Assembly (NCBI GenBank): GCA_020249005.1
Contig: JADCGN010000112.1
Span: 1 to 7,527, forward strand
DNA: 7,527 nucleotides
Direction of reading: 5' to 3'
DNA from: Alphaproteobacteria bacterium
GTDB lineage: Bacteria; Pseudomonadota; Alphaproteobacteria; UBA2136; UBA6156
Positions 1-5,820 of this stretch are shown piece by piece (the first letter of the stretch is position 1; every line of letters begins with the position of its first letter). The translations under genes and the position numbers were made by a program. Below the pieces are notes generated by a model, which was not told the DNA's origin, did not search any database, and was given only the letters and a program-made list of their open reading frames with translations.

Positions 1-1
1 G

Positions 2-154
2 TATATCCAGCATCAGAATGTGACACAGTTTCAGAATCTGTTGGGCATTCATCAAAAAGAGGCTTTCGATGTCTTCATGAAGAGTCTCAATGAAGCACTT
101 ACAGTCATCGAAACTTTGTCTCAAATTCGCCGTGATTTAAAGTCGATCACATAG
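2..154 (+). CDS. 3' end of an unrecognised protein gene
   Basis: An open frame runs in from the left edge and ends at TAG 152-154, giving the last 50 residues of a protein. The visible part looks mainly alpha-helical, is rich in Gln, Leu and Ile, and ends in a basic segment (Arg-Arg-Asp-Leu-Lys). I see no motif that assigns a family. Base composition differs from the genes that follow: about 39% G+C by hand count, with codons such as TTT, AAT, ACA and TTA that are rarer in the core. The gene points the same way as tgt and ends about 40 nt before it. It could be an ordinary AT-rich gene or an acquired one; the 5' part is needed to decide. That the frame is coding is likely but not certain, since only a fragment is seen. 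Confidence 0.55.
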   Translation, partial: YIQHQNVTQFQNLLGIHQKEAFDVFMKSLNEALTVIETLSQIRRDLKSIT

Positions 155-156
155 GG

Positions 157-177
157 TGGGGGGCTTGCAATCCCCCA
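157..177. other. Short GC hairpin upstream of tgt
   Basis: A perfect 6-bp stem (157-162 with 172-177; T-A closing pair and five G-C pairs) encloses a 9-nt loop. It lies between the stop of the upstream gene and the first possible start of tgt. No T-run follows on either strand, so it is not a standard intrinsic terminator. It could slow transcription or affect access to the tgt start, or it could be chance. Confidence 0.3.
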
Positions 178-196
178 TCATGTGCTTGTATTCGGT

Positions 197-1315
197 ATGT
201 CCCTCACCTTCCAGCTCCTCAAGTCCCACGGCAAAGCCCGCCGCGGGCGTATTTCCACCGCCCATGGCGTGATTGAAACCCCCATCTTCATGCCGGTTGG
301 CACGGTGGGGACGGTGAAGGCGATTCGCCCAGATTTGCTGAAATCGGAACTCAAGGCGCAAATCATCCTGGGCAATACCTACCACCTGTTTTTGCGGCCT
401 GGGCATGAACGCGTGCAGGCAGCCGGCGGCTTACAAAAATTCATGCAGTGGGATGGGCCGATCCTGACCGACAGCGGGGGTTTTCAGGTATTCTCGCTTT
501 CCAAGCTGCGCAAGATGAACGAACAGGGCGTGGAATTCGCCTCCCCCTACGACGGCAGCAAACACCTCATCACGCCGGAAAGCTCCACCCAAATTCAACA
601 CGCGCTCAACGCCACCATCACCATGGCGTTCGATGAATGCACGCCGTTCCCCTGTACCGAGGCCGAAGCCCGCACCAGCATGGAGCTTTCCATGCGTTGG
701 GCCAAGCGCAGCCGCAGCGCCTTTGTGGCCCGGAAAGGCTACGGCCAGTTCGGGATTCAGCAGGGCAGCCTCTTCCCCCAGTTGCGCAAGGAAAGCACCG
801 AGAAGCTGCTCGACATCGGCTTTGAGGGCTACGCCATCGGCGGCCTGGCGGTGGGCGAGAGCAGCGAGGAACTGCACCATGCGATCCCCATGGCCGCGGC
901 CCTGCTGCCCACCGACAAACCCCGTTACCTGATGGGCGTGGGCTACCCCAGCGACCTCATCAAGGCCGTGCTGGCTGGGGTGGATATGTTCGATTGCGTG
1001 CTGCCCACGCGTAACGCGCGCAACGGCATGGCGTTTGTGAAATCCGCCGAACTGGGCGGCGCGCTCAAAATCGGCCACGCGGCCTACAAGGCCGATGACG
1101 GCCCGCTCGACCCCACCTGCACGTGCCATACCTGCACTCATTACAGCCGCAGTTATCTGCACCATCTGCACAAGGAAGATGAGATTCTGGGCCACATGCT
1201 GCTGACCCAACACAACCTGCACTTTTATCTCAACCTGATGCAAACCCTGCGCGACGCCATTGAGGCGGGTACCCTTGACGCCGTGGCCAAGGCCTGGCTG
1301 ACGCAGGTGCGCTAG
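197..1315 (+). CDS. tgt: Queuine tRNA-ribosyltransferase (tRNA-guanine transglycosylase)
   Basis: Tgt exchanges guanine-34 in the anticodon of GUN tRNAs (Asp, Asn, His, Tyr) for preQ1, the committed tRNA step of queuosine synthesis; it acts in the cytoplasm. With the ATG at 197 the protein is 372 aa, the usual bacterial length. Visible family landmarks are TDSGGFQ with the general acid/base Asp92, FDECTP with substrate-binding Asp146, GIQQGS near 186-191, GGLAVGE near 215-221, and MFDCVLPTR with the nucleophile Asp266. The zinc site is CxCxxC (Cys308, 310, 313) plus the His339 of TQHN. GIQQGS and the C-terminus resemble Zymomonas and other alphaproteobacterial enzymes. An in-frame GTG at 182 would add five residues (MLVFG). 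I chose 197 because homologues begin MxLTF just before the barrel; neither start has a clear Shine-Dalgarno. The gene converges on the zinc-ribbon gene with a 9-nt gap. No other queuosine gene is in the window. Confidence 0.97.
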   Translation: MSLTFQLLKSHGKARRGRISTAHGVIETPIFMPVGTVGTVKAIRPDLLKSELKAQIILGNTYHLFLRPGHERVQAAGGLQKFMQWDGPILTDSGGFQVFSLSKLRKMNEQGVEFASPYDGSKHLITPESSTQIQHALNATITMAFDECTPFPCTEAEARTSMELSMRWAKRSRSAFVARKGYGQFGIQQGSLFPQLRKESTEKLLDIGFEGYAIGGLAVGESSEELHHAIPMAAALLPTDKPRYLMGVGYPSDLIKAVLAGVDMFDCVLPTRNARNGMAFVKSAELGGALKIGHAAYKADDGPLDPTCTCHTCTHYSRSYLHHLHKEDEILGHMLLTQHNLHFYLNLMQTLRDAIEAGTLDAVAKAWLTQVR

Positions 1316-1324
1316 CCCGCGCGG

Positions 1325-2077
1325 CTACTCGGCCACGCCCACCCAGTTCAACTGCCAGCCGCTGCCCAGCGGGTTGGTGAAGCTGACCGCAAAGTTTAAG
1401 GCCATTGAGGGCGGCAGCGTGGTGGTCACCAACGTCACCGCCTGAAAGTCTTGCAGCACGCCCCGATCGTCCACCAACTCCGCGCGCAAGGTGGGCAGGC
1501 TTACGGGGCGATTACCGGTGTTCACCACGCTGCCCTGCACGGTCAGCACCAAACCCGCCGCCGTGGGGGAACTCACCGCCTGCACGCCGTGCAGTACCAC
1601 GCCGGTGGGCGCTGCCACCACCTGCGTGCCGGGCAGCACCGTGGGTTGATACAACGGCACCCCGACCACCGCCGGCGGCGGGCGCAACTGCTGCCACAAC
1701 GCCAGGCTGGCGGCCAGCGCCCCGGCCACCGTCAGCACCAAGGCCAGAGTCAACCATTTTTGCTCACCCCGTAGATAGGCGTGCCACGCGGGGCGGGTCA
1801 GTTCGGCCAGACTCACCTCACGACCGAGCAGCGGGATGGGTTCGGGTAGTGGCTCCGCTGCAGCCCCAGACGGCGCTGCGGCGGGTGGCGGGGCCTCCGC
1901 CGCGGGGGGTGGCATTGCCTCAACGGCCGCGGCGGTGGGGGCCCCCACCACCCACAAGTGCCCACATTGCGCGCATTTCAGCTTACGGCCGTGGGGGCCG
2001 ATTTTGGCCCGCGGCACCTGGTAGGTGGCGCCGCATTGCGGGCAGGCAGCAGCAAGCAAGGCCTCGGGCGCGTTCAT
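1325..2077 (-). CDS. Zinc-ribbon (MJ0042-type), single-pass membrane protein with DUF3426-like C-terminus
   Basis: The 250-aa protein starts with a four-cysteine zinc ribbon: CPQC at 12-15 and CAQC at 35-38, within the family pattern CPxCxxxYxVP...GxxxxCxxCGHxW. A low-complexity Ala/Pro linker follows (about 48-82). Next comes one hydrophobic segment (about 109-128) and a C-terminal beta-rich domain (about 150-250) with the NTGNRPVSLPTLRAEL pattern typical of DUF3426-type domains. The expected topology puts the zinc ribbon in the cytoplasm and the C-terminal domain in the periplasm. The function is unknown. The gene is divergent from ftsE across 50 nt, an arrangement I recall from other alphaproteobacteria, so an envelope or division link is plausible but inferred. 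No Shine-Dalgarno is visible before the ATG (2075-2077). The opposite strand carries long open frames here, but the zinc ribbon, linker and membrane segment make this the coding strand. Confidence 0.88.
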   Translation of the reverse strand: MNAPEALLAAACPQCGATYQVPRAKIGPHGRKLKCAQCGHLWVVGAPTAAAVEAMPPPAAEAPPPAAAPSGAAAEPLPEPIPLLGREVSLAELTRPAWHAYLRGEQKWLTLALVLTVAGALAASLALWQQLRPPPAVVGVPLYQPTVLPGTQVVAAPTGVVLHGVQAVSSPTAAGLVLTVQGSVVNTGNRPVSLPTLRAELVDDRGVLQDFQAVTLVTTTLPPSMALNFAVSFTNPLGSGWQLNWVGVAE

Positions 2078-2087
2078 GGCAAGAATC

Positions 2088-2116
2088 TAGACGATTTCTT
2101 CCGTTTCCGCTACAAT
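2088..2116 (+). promoter_or_regulatory. Candidate sigma70-type promoter for ftsE-ftsX-ydcF
   Basis: The divergent gap contains TAGACG (2088-2093, 4/6 to TTGACA), a 17-nt spacer and TACAAT (2111-2116, 5/6 to TATAAT). The predicted transcription start is about 2123-2125, only 3-5 nt before the ATG at 2128 and about 27-29 nt before the in-frame ATG at 2152. Confidence 0.5.
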
Positions 2117-2127
2117 CGGGGCCTATC

Positions 2128-2817
2128 ATGTCAGCAGCCGCGCACTCCGCCATGCTTCAGCTTCACCAGGTGGGCTACCGCTACGGGTCTGGCCAAGCGC
2201 CCGCGCTGCACAACCTTACGCTCACCATTCCGCGCGGCAGTTTTCATTTGCTCACCGGCCCGAGCGGCGCGGGCAAGACCACGCTGTTCAATTTGCTCAC
2301 GCTGGCCACGCTCCCCACCGAGGGCACACTCAGTTTTTTGGGCACCGACGTGGCCGCCGCCAGCCGCCCCGAGCGCGCCGCGCTGCGCCGCCAAATTGGT
2401 GTGGTGTGGCAGGATTTCCGCTTGCTGCCGCACCTCAGCGTGCGCGACAACATCGCACTGCCGTTGCAACTGGCCGGGCCACTCAAGGCCAGCGATGCCG
2501 AGGCGATCGACCAATTGCTACACTGGGTGGGCCTGGAACACTTGGCCGAGCGTCCTGCGAGTAGCCTTTCGGGCGGGGAGCAACAACGCACCGCCATTGC
2601 CCGCGCAGTGGTGCATCACCCCACCTTGCTGATTGCCGACGAACCCACCGGCAACGTCGATGCGGCGATGGCACGGAAAATTCTGCACCTGTTCACCGAA
2701 CTGCACAAACAAGGCACCACCATTCTGTTGGCCACCCACGATGCGGCCCTAATCCACAGCAAACAAGCCCCCGTGCTGCGCCTGGCGGGTGGTACCTTGG
2801 CGGGAGATGCGGCCTAA
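2128..2817 (+). CDS. ftsE: Cell division ATP-binding protein FtsE
   Basis: FtsE is the cytoplasmic ATPase of the FtsEX complex, which couples ATP hydrolysis at the septum to activation of periplasmic cell-wall hydrolases. The 229-aa protein has every ABC ATPase motif: Walker A GPSGAGKTT at 44-52, Q-loop VVWQDFRLL (Gln95), signature LSGGEQQR at 147-154, Walker B LLIADE with catalytic Glu172, D-loop GNVD at 175-178 and switch His204. QDFRLLPHLSV and DEPTGNVD are characteristic of FtsE rather than of general ABC importers. The Q-loop carries Trp where Phe is usual. Two starts are possible. The ATG at 2128 would give a nearly leaderless mRNA from the promoter above. The ATG at 2152 gives a 221-aa protein beginning MLQLHQVGYRYG, closer to typical FtsE. 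Neither has a strong Shine-Dalgarno. The stop overlaps the ftsX start (TAATG), indicating translational coupling. Confidence 0.95.
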   Translation: MSAAAHSAMLQLHQVGYRYGSGQAPALHNLTLTIPRGSFHLLTGPSGAGKTTLFNLLTLATLPTEGTLSFLGTDVAAASRPERAALRRQIGVVWQDFRLLPHLSVRDNIALPLQLAGPLKASDAEAIDQLLHWVGLEHLAERPASSLSGGEQQRTAIARAVVHHPTLLIADEPTGNVDAAMARKILHLFTELHKQGTTILLATHDAALIHSKQAPVLRLAGGTLAGDAA

Positions 2818-3674
2818 TGCGCCCGCTGCTGACCCGTTCCCCGTTGGCCGCCGCGCTGAATTTGCCACGCACCCGGCTGTTCCGCACCTTGGGACTGATG
2901 GCGGGCTTGCTCACCTTCGCGGTGGCGCTGCTGGCGGCGGGTGCAGGCTTGCTCCAACAACTCTACACCGGCTGGCACCTGCAACGGCACAACAGCCTGA
3001 TGGTTTACCTGCCGCCCGAAACCCCGCCGCAGGCACTCACCCCGCTCACCACCACGTTGCCCACCCTGGCCGGGGTGGCGGAAATCCGCCTGCTTACCCC
3101 GGCTGAATTGCGCGCCAGCTTGGCCCCGTTGTTGCCCGCGCAGGTCAGCGCCAGCGCCCTGCCCTTGCCGGTGGTTGCAGACGTACGCCTGCAACCAGGT
3201 GCGGCGCGCGAACCGATTATTAACGCCCTGCGCCAAACCTTCCCGCTGGCGGAGCTCGATGACCAGCAAACCTTACTTGGCCGCGTGGCGGAAAGCGTGC
3301 GCCTGCTGCAGCTGGCTGCGGCCGCCTTGGGGCTGCTGCTGGGCGGTTTGCTGGCGGCCTTCATGGCGCTGACCATCCGCGCTGGGCTGTTGGCGCAGGA
3401 AGGGGTGGTGCGGCTGCTGATTCAACTGGGCGCCACCGATGCCGCGCTGGCCCGCACCATCACCTGGCAAACGCTGACGCCGGTGGCGCTGGGCACATCG
3501 GCTGGCAGTGCCGCCGCCGCCATAGTGTTTGCCGCGGCGTTGGCCTGGTGGCAACCGGCGGCGGGCGTGGGGTTTGGCCCCTGGCTGGCCTTAATACTAA
3601 CTCCCTTGGGGTTGCCGCTGGTGGCGGCGCTCAGTGGCTGGCTTACCAGCCTTACCCTGCTGCGGAACAGCTAA
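2817..3674 (+). CDS. ftsX: Cell division protein FtsX
   Basis: FtsX is the membrane partner of FtsE. It relays the ATPase cycle to a periplasmic hydrolase activator or amidase. The 285-aa protein shows the family layout: a short cytoplasmic tail, first membrane segment (about 24-46), a periplasmic domain (about 50-158) containing LMVYLPPET and a VAEIRLLTPAEL segment, then membrane segments at about 162-185, 221-245 and 254-278. VVRLLIQLGATDA (197-209), between the second and third segments, is the most recognisable FtsX motif. It is shorter than the E. coli protein (about 350 aa), mainly because it lacks a long N-terminal tail, as I would expect for alphaproteobacteria. The start overlaps the ftsE stop by one base. 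GGGAG at 2802-2806 is a good Shine-Dalgarno about 10 nt upstream. No EnvC- or amidase-type partner is encoded in the window. Confidence 0.92.
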   Translation: MRPLLTRSPLAAALNLPRTRLFRTLGLMAGLLTFAVALLAAGAGLLQQLYTGWHLQRHNSLMVYLPPETPPQALTPLTTTLPTLAGVAEIRLLTPAELRASLAPLLPAQVSASALPLPVVADVRLQPGAAREPIINALRQTFPLAELDDQQTLLGRVAESVRLLQLAAAALGLLLGGLLAAFMALTIRAGLLAQEGVVRLLIQLGATDAALARTITWQTLTPVALGTSAGSAAAAIVFAAALAWWQPAAGVGFGPWLALILTPLGLPLVAALSGWLTSLTLLRNS

Positions 3675-3678
3675 CCCC

Positions 3679-4215
3679 ATGCGCGGGCTGTTCAAACTCT
3701 TGCTGGGCTGCGGGTTAATGTATGGCCTGGGGCTGGCGCTGTTTGTCGCCGCGCTGCCCGCACCCTTCACCACGCTGCCACCCAACCTGGATGGGCTTGC
3801 CACCTTCACCGGCGGCTCGGGCCGGGTGGCCACCACGCTGCGGCTGATCCAAGGCGGCTTTACCGGCCCGGTGCTGATCAGCGGCATTCACCCCAACAGC
3901 CAGCTGGCGGAAATCGAGGAAGTCGCCGGGCTTACCACCCCGCTCAGCGCCGCGCAACGGCAGCAGATTATGCTGGATGGGGCCACGACCACGCGCGAGA
4001 ACCTGGAAAGCCTGCAGCTGTGGGCCGCCACCGCGCGGCTGCAGCAGGTGGGGCTCATCACCAGCACCTACCACGCGGCGCGGGTGCGCTTGCTGGCCTG
4101 GTGGCTAACCCCGAACCTCACACTGATTCTGCTGCCGGTGCAGCCGGAAGATACCCACTTTCGCGTGCTGCTGCGCGAGTATCACAAGCTGTTGGTGGCG
4201 CCGTTCCTCAGCTAA
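3679..4215 (+). CDS. YdcF/SanA/ElyC-family (DUF218) membrane-anchored protein
   Basis: The 178-aa protein has an N-terminal hydrophobic segment (about 5-27), likely a signal anchor, followed by a DUF218 domain. Recognisable elements are TFTGGSGRV (42-50), VLISGIHPN (65-73), the TTTRENLES segment (103-111, matching the family's nT.eN motif), LITSTYHAARVRLL (126-139, matching vTs.yH..Ra) and a C-terminal LLREYHKLL. GGSGR, ISGxHP and the terminal EYHK are features I associate with alphaproteobacterial members found after ftsX. The biochemical activity of the family is not settled. Members such as SanA and ElyC affect envelope permeability or polysaccharide-carrier metabolism in enterobacteria, so an envelope role is inferred. 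The ATG at 3679 lies 4 nt after the ftsX stop, so co-transcription is nearly certain. A longer frame from 3634 overlaps ftsX and is unlikely. The plsC-type acyltransferase that often follows in related genomes is absent. Confidence 0.85.
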   Translation: MRGLFKLLLGCGLMYGLGLALFVAALPAPFTTLPPNLDGLATFTGGSGRVATTLRLIQGGFTGPVLISGIHPNSQLAEIEEVAGLTTPLSAAQRQQIMLDGATTTRENLESLQLWAATARLQQVGLITSTYHAARVRLLAWWLTPNLTLILLPVQPEDTHFRVLLREYHKLLVAPFLS

Positions 4216-4230
4216 CCACCCGCAGTCGGG

Positions 4231-5076
4231 TTACGCCAATTCGGCCTGCAGCGCCGCCAGCACGGTGGGGTGCGCAAAGGCAAAGCCGCTGGCCTGTAGG
4301 CGCGCACTGCTCACGGCACAGCTCTGCAACAACAGCGCGTCGCCCATCGCGCCAAACAGCAAGCGTACTGCCCAGGCGGGCATCGGCAGCACCGCGGGCC
4401 GCCGCAGTACCTGGCCTAAGGTGGCCGCCAATTCCGCTTGCGGCACCGGGTGCGGCGCCACCAGGTTCACCGGGCCCCGCAAGCTTGGCGTGGTGAGGCA
4501 ATGCAGCAGGGCCCGCACCGCATCGGTGCGGGAAAGCCAACTCACCACCTGCGTCCCCGGCCCTACGCGTCCCCCCAACCCCAAGCGGAAGGCCGGCAAC
4601 ATTTTGGCCAGTGCCCCACCGCTGCGCCCCAGCACCACCCCCAGCCGGGCATACACCACCCGCACCGCCGCCGGGTAGCTGCTCCCTTCCAACACTGCAC
4701 AAATTTCGGCGGGGAAGCCCTGCCCCCGTGGCGCGTCTTCCCCCACCGGCTGCCAGGTTGCGCCGTAATAGCCGATCGCGCTGGCCACCACCACCGTGCG
4801 CGGGCACTGCGTAGCGGGCAATACCGCCAACGCCGTTTGCAAGCTGGCCACCCCGGCGGCCCGTTCGGCCAGCATGGTACGTTGAAACTTGGCCGTCCAG
4901 CGCGCGGCGATATTACGCCCGGCCAGATGCACCACGGAATCGGCGCCGGCCAAGGGGGCCCAGTCAAATTCGCCGTGGCGCCGGGCAATCGGCCGCACGG
5001 TGTGCCCCTGCGCCTGCAGCAGCGTCACCAACGCCTGGCCAATCAGGCCATGCGTGCCGCTCACCGCCACAATCAT
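4231..5076 (-). CDS. NAD(P)-binding epimerase of the TIGR01777/YfcH (SDR39U1) family
   Basis: The 281-aa protein is an extended/atypical short-chain dehydrogenase. The nucleotide-binding glycine motif is SGTHGLIG at 6-13 (GxxGxxG kept). Then come DSVVHLAGRNIAARW (46-60) and ASAIGYYG (98-105), strong YfcH-family markers, followed by ARLGVVLGRSGGALAKMLPAF (143-163) and the GLGGRVGPG loop (166-174). The C-terminal region fits the DUF1731 extension, with PMPAWAVRLLFGAMGDALLL (231-250) and GFAFAHPTVLAAL (264-276). Length is slightly below the usual 295-300 aa. The substrate and reaction are not known for the family, so no specific activity is claimed. The gene starts 20 nt after the clpP stop on the same strand, so the two are probably co-transcribed. 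It converges on the ydcF-like gene with 15 nt between stops. Confidence 0.9.
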   Translation of the reverse strand: MIVAVSGTHGLIGQALVTLLQAQGHTVRPIARRHGEFDWAPLAGADSVVHLAGRNIAARWTAKFQRTMLAERAAGVASLQTALAVLPATQCPRTVVVASAIGYYGATWQPVGEDAPRGQGFPAEICAVLEGSSYPAAVRVVYARLGVVLGRSGGALAKMLPAFRLGLGGRVGPGTQVVSWLSRTDAVRALLHCLTTPSLRGPVNLVAPHPVPQAELAATLGQVLRRPAVLPMPAWAVRLLFGAMGDALLLQSCAVSSARLQASGFAFAHPTVLAALQAELA

Positions 5077-5096
5077 CGGGCAGCCTAAGCGAGGCG

Positions 5097-5717
5097 TTAC
5101 TTGGCCGCGCGGTGCACCAGCACGTGGTCCACCATGCCGTAGGTTTGGGCTTCCTTGGCGGTCATGAAGTTGTCGCGCTCGGTGTCCTCGGCAATCTGCT
5201 CCACGCTCTGGCCGGTGTGGCTGGCCAGGATGTGGTTGATCATGTCGCGCGTGCGCTTAATTTCTTCGGCCTGAATCAAAATATCGCTGGCCTGCCCCTG
5301 CGCCCCGCCCAGCGGTTGGTGAATCATCACGCGGCTGTTGGCCAGCGCATAGCGCTTGCCCTTGGCGCCGCCGGCCAATAGCAGGGCCCCCATGCTGGCG
5401 GCCTGGCCAATCACAATGGTGCTTACCGGGCACTTGATGTACTGCATGGTGTCATAAATCGCCATCCCGGCCGTCACCACGCCGCCGGGGCTGTTGATGT
5501 AGAAGTTGATGTCGGCCTCGGGGTTTTCGCTCTCCAAGAACAGCAGCTGGGCCACGATTAAATTCGCCATATGCTCTTCCACTTGGCCGGTGCAGAAAAT
5601 CACCCGCTCTTTCAGCAAGCGGCTGTAAATATCATACGCCCGTTCGCCGCGCGCGCTTTGCTCCACCACCATCGGCACCAGGTTGGCTTGCAGCTCGGGC
5701 AGGGTTTTCACAAACAT
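5097..5717 (-). CDS. clpP: ATP-dependent Clp protease proteolytic subunit ClpP
   Basis: ClpP forms the tetradecameric serine-protease chamber that degrades proteins unfolded by ClpX or ClpA in the cytoplasm. The 206-aa length is typical. The catalytic triad is complete: Ser108 in GQAASMGALLL, His133 in MIHQPLGG and Asp182 in DTERDNFM. Other landmarks are the N-terminal LVPMVVEQSARGERAYDIYSR, INSPGG (75-79, oxyanion region) and AKEAQTYGMVDHVL near the C-terminus. A short N-terminal propeptide is likely, as in most proteobacterial ClpP. AAGGAAAG at 5727-5734 (minus strand) is a reasonable Shine-Dalgarno about 10-12 nt before the ATG. A heat-shock-like promoter lies farther upstream. clpX, the usual next gene in proteobacteria, is replaced here by the YfcH-like epimerase, and no trigger-factor gene lies upstream within the window. 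Confidence 0.98.
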   Translation of the reverse strand: MFVKTLPELQANLVPMVVEQSARGERAYDIYSRLLKERVIFCTGQVEEHMANLIVAQLLFLESENPEADINFYINSPGGVVTAGMAIYDTMQYIKCPVSTIVIGQAASMGALLLAGGAKGKRYALANSRVMIHQPLGGAQGQASDILIQAEEIKRTRDMINHILASHTGQSVEQIAEDTERDNFMTAKEAQTYGMVDHVLVHRAAK

Positions 5718-5770
5718 TCGGGGGCGCTTTCCTTGGGCAATCGTTACGCGTGGTTCTTGAACTGACCTTC

Positions 5771-5801
5771 ACTTTAGGGGTAGGAAGGGGCATCAATCAA
5801 G
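5771..5801 (-). promoter_or_regulatory. Candidate RpoH (sigma32)-type promoter for clpP
   Basis: On the minus strand, CTTGATT (5801-5795) is followed 14 nt later by CCCCTAAAGT (5780-5771). Read the alphaproteobacterial way it is CTTGAT, 17 nt, CCTAAA. Both resemble heat-shock promoter patterns known to me (CTTGAA...CCCCAT in E. coli; CTTG...CCTAT in alphaproteobacteria). The predicted start near 5764-5766 gives a leader of about 47 nt. As a sigma70 site it would be weaker (TTGATT, 18 nt, TAAAGT). clpP belongs to the heat-shock regulon in many proteobacteria, which supports the call. Confidence 0.45.
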
Positions 5802-5820
5802 CAGAGGGAAACGATAAACG

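Noticed and set aside
155..200. PreQ1 riboswitch upstream of tgt
   Set aside because: There is only a simple GC hairpin, with no A-rich tail that could form the preQ1 pseudoknot, and too little leader sequence.
431..1243. Open frame of 270 codons on the minus strand inside tgt
   Set aside because: It is fully antisense to a gene with all catalytic and zinc residues intact, and its His/Ala/Gly-rich product has no recognisable motif. Long antisense frames are expected in GC-rich genes.
1314..1326. Inverted repeat between the tgt and zinc-ribbon stop codons
   Set aside because: The stem is only 4 bp with a 5-nt loop in GC-rich DNA and no T-run; it is likely chance.
1405..2127. Plus-strand extension upstream of ftsE that would make a 470-aa fusion
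   Set aside because: The added part is an Arg/Pro/Ala-rich readthrough antisense to the zinc-ribbon gene; FtsE is complete from 2128 or 2152.
4218..4231. Hairpin between the convergent ydcF-like and epimerase genes (5-bp stem, 4-nt loop)
   Set aside because: The stem is short and has no T-run on either side; it also overlaps the epimerase stop codon, so it is not a supportable terminator.
4438..5088. Open frame of 216 codons on the plus strand opposite the epimerase
   Set aside because: It is rich in His, Arg and Pro with no motif, while the minus strand encodes a coherent YfcH-family protein.
5757..5786. Plus-strand promoter for the aldo/keto reductase (TTGAAC, 18 nt, TAGGAA)
   Set aside because: The -35 is acceptable but the -10 matches only 3 of 6 positions, so I did not list it as a feature.
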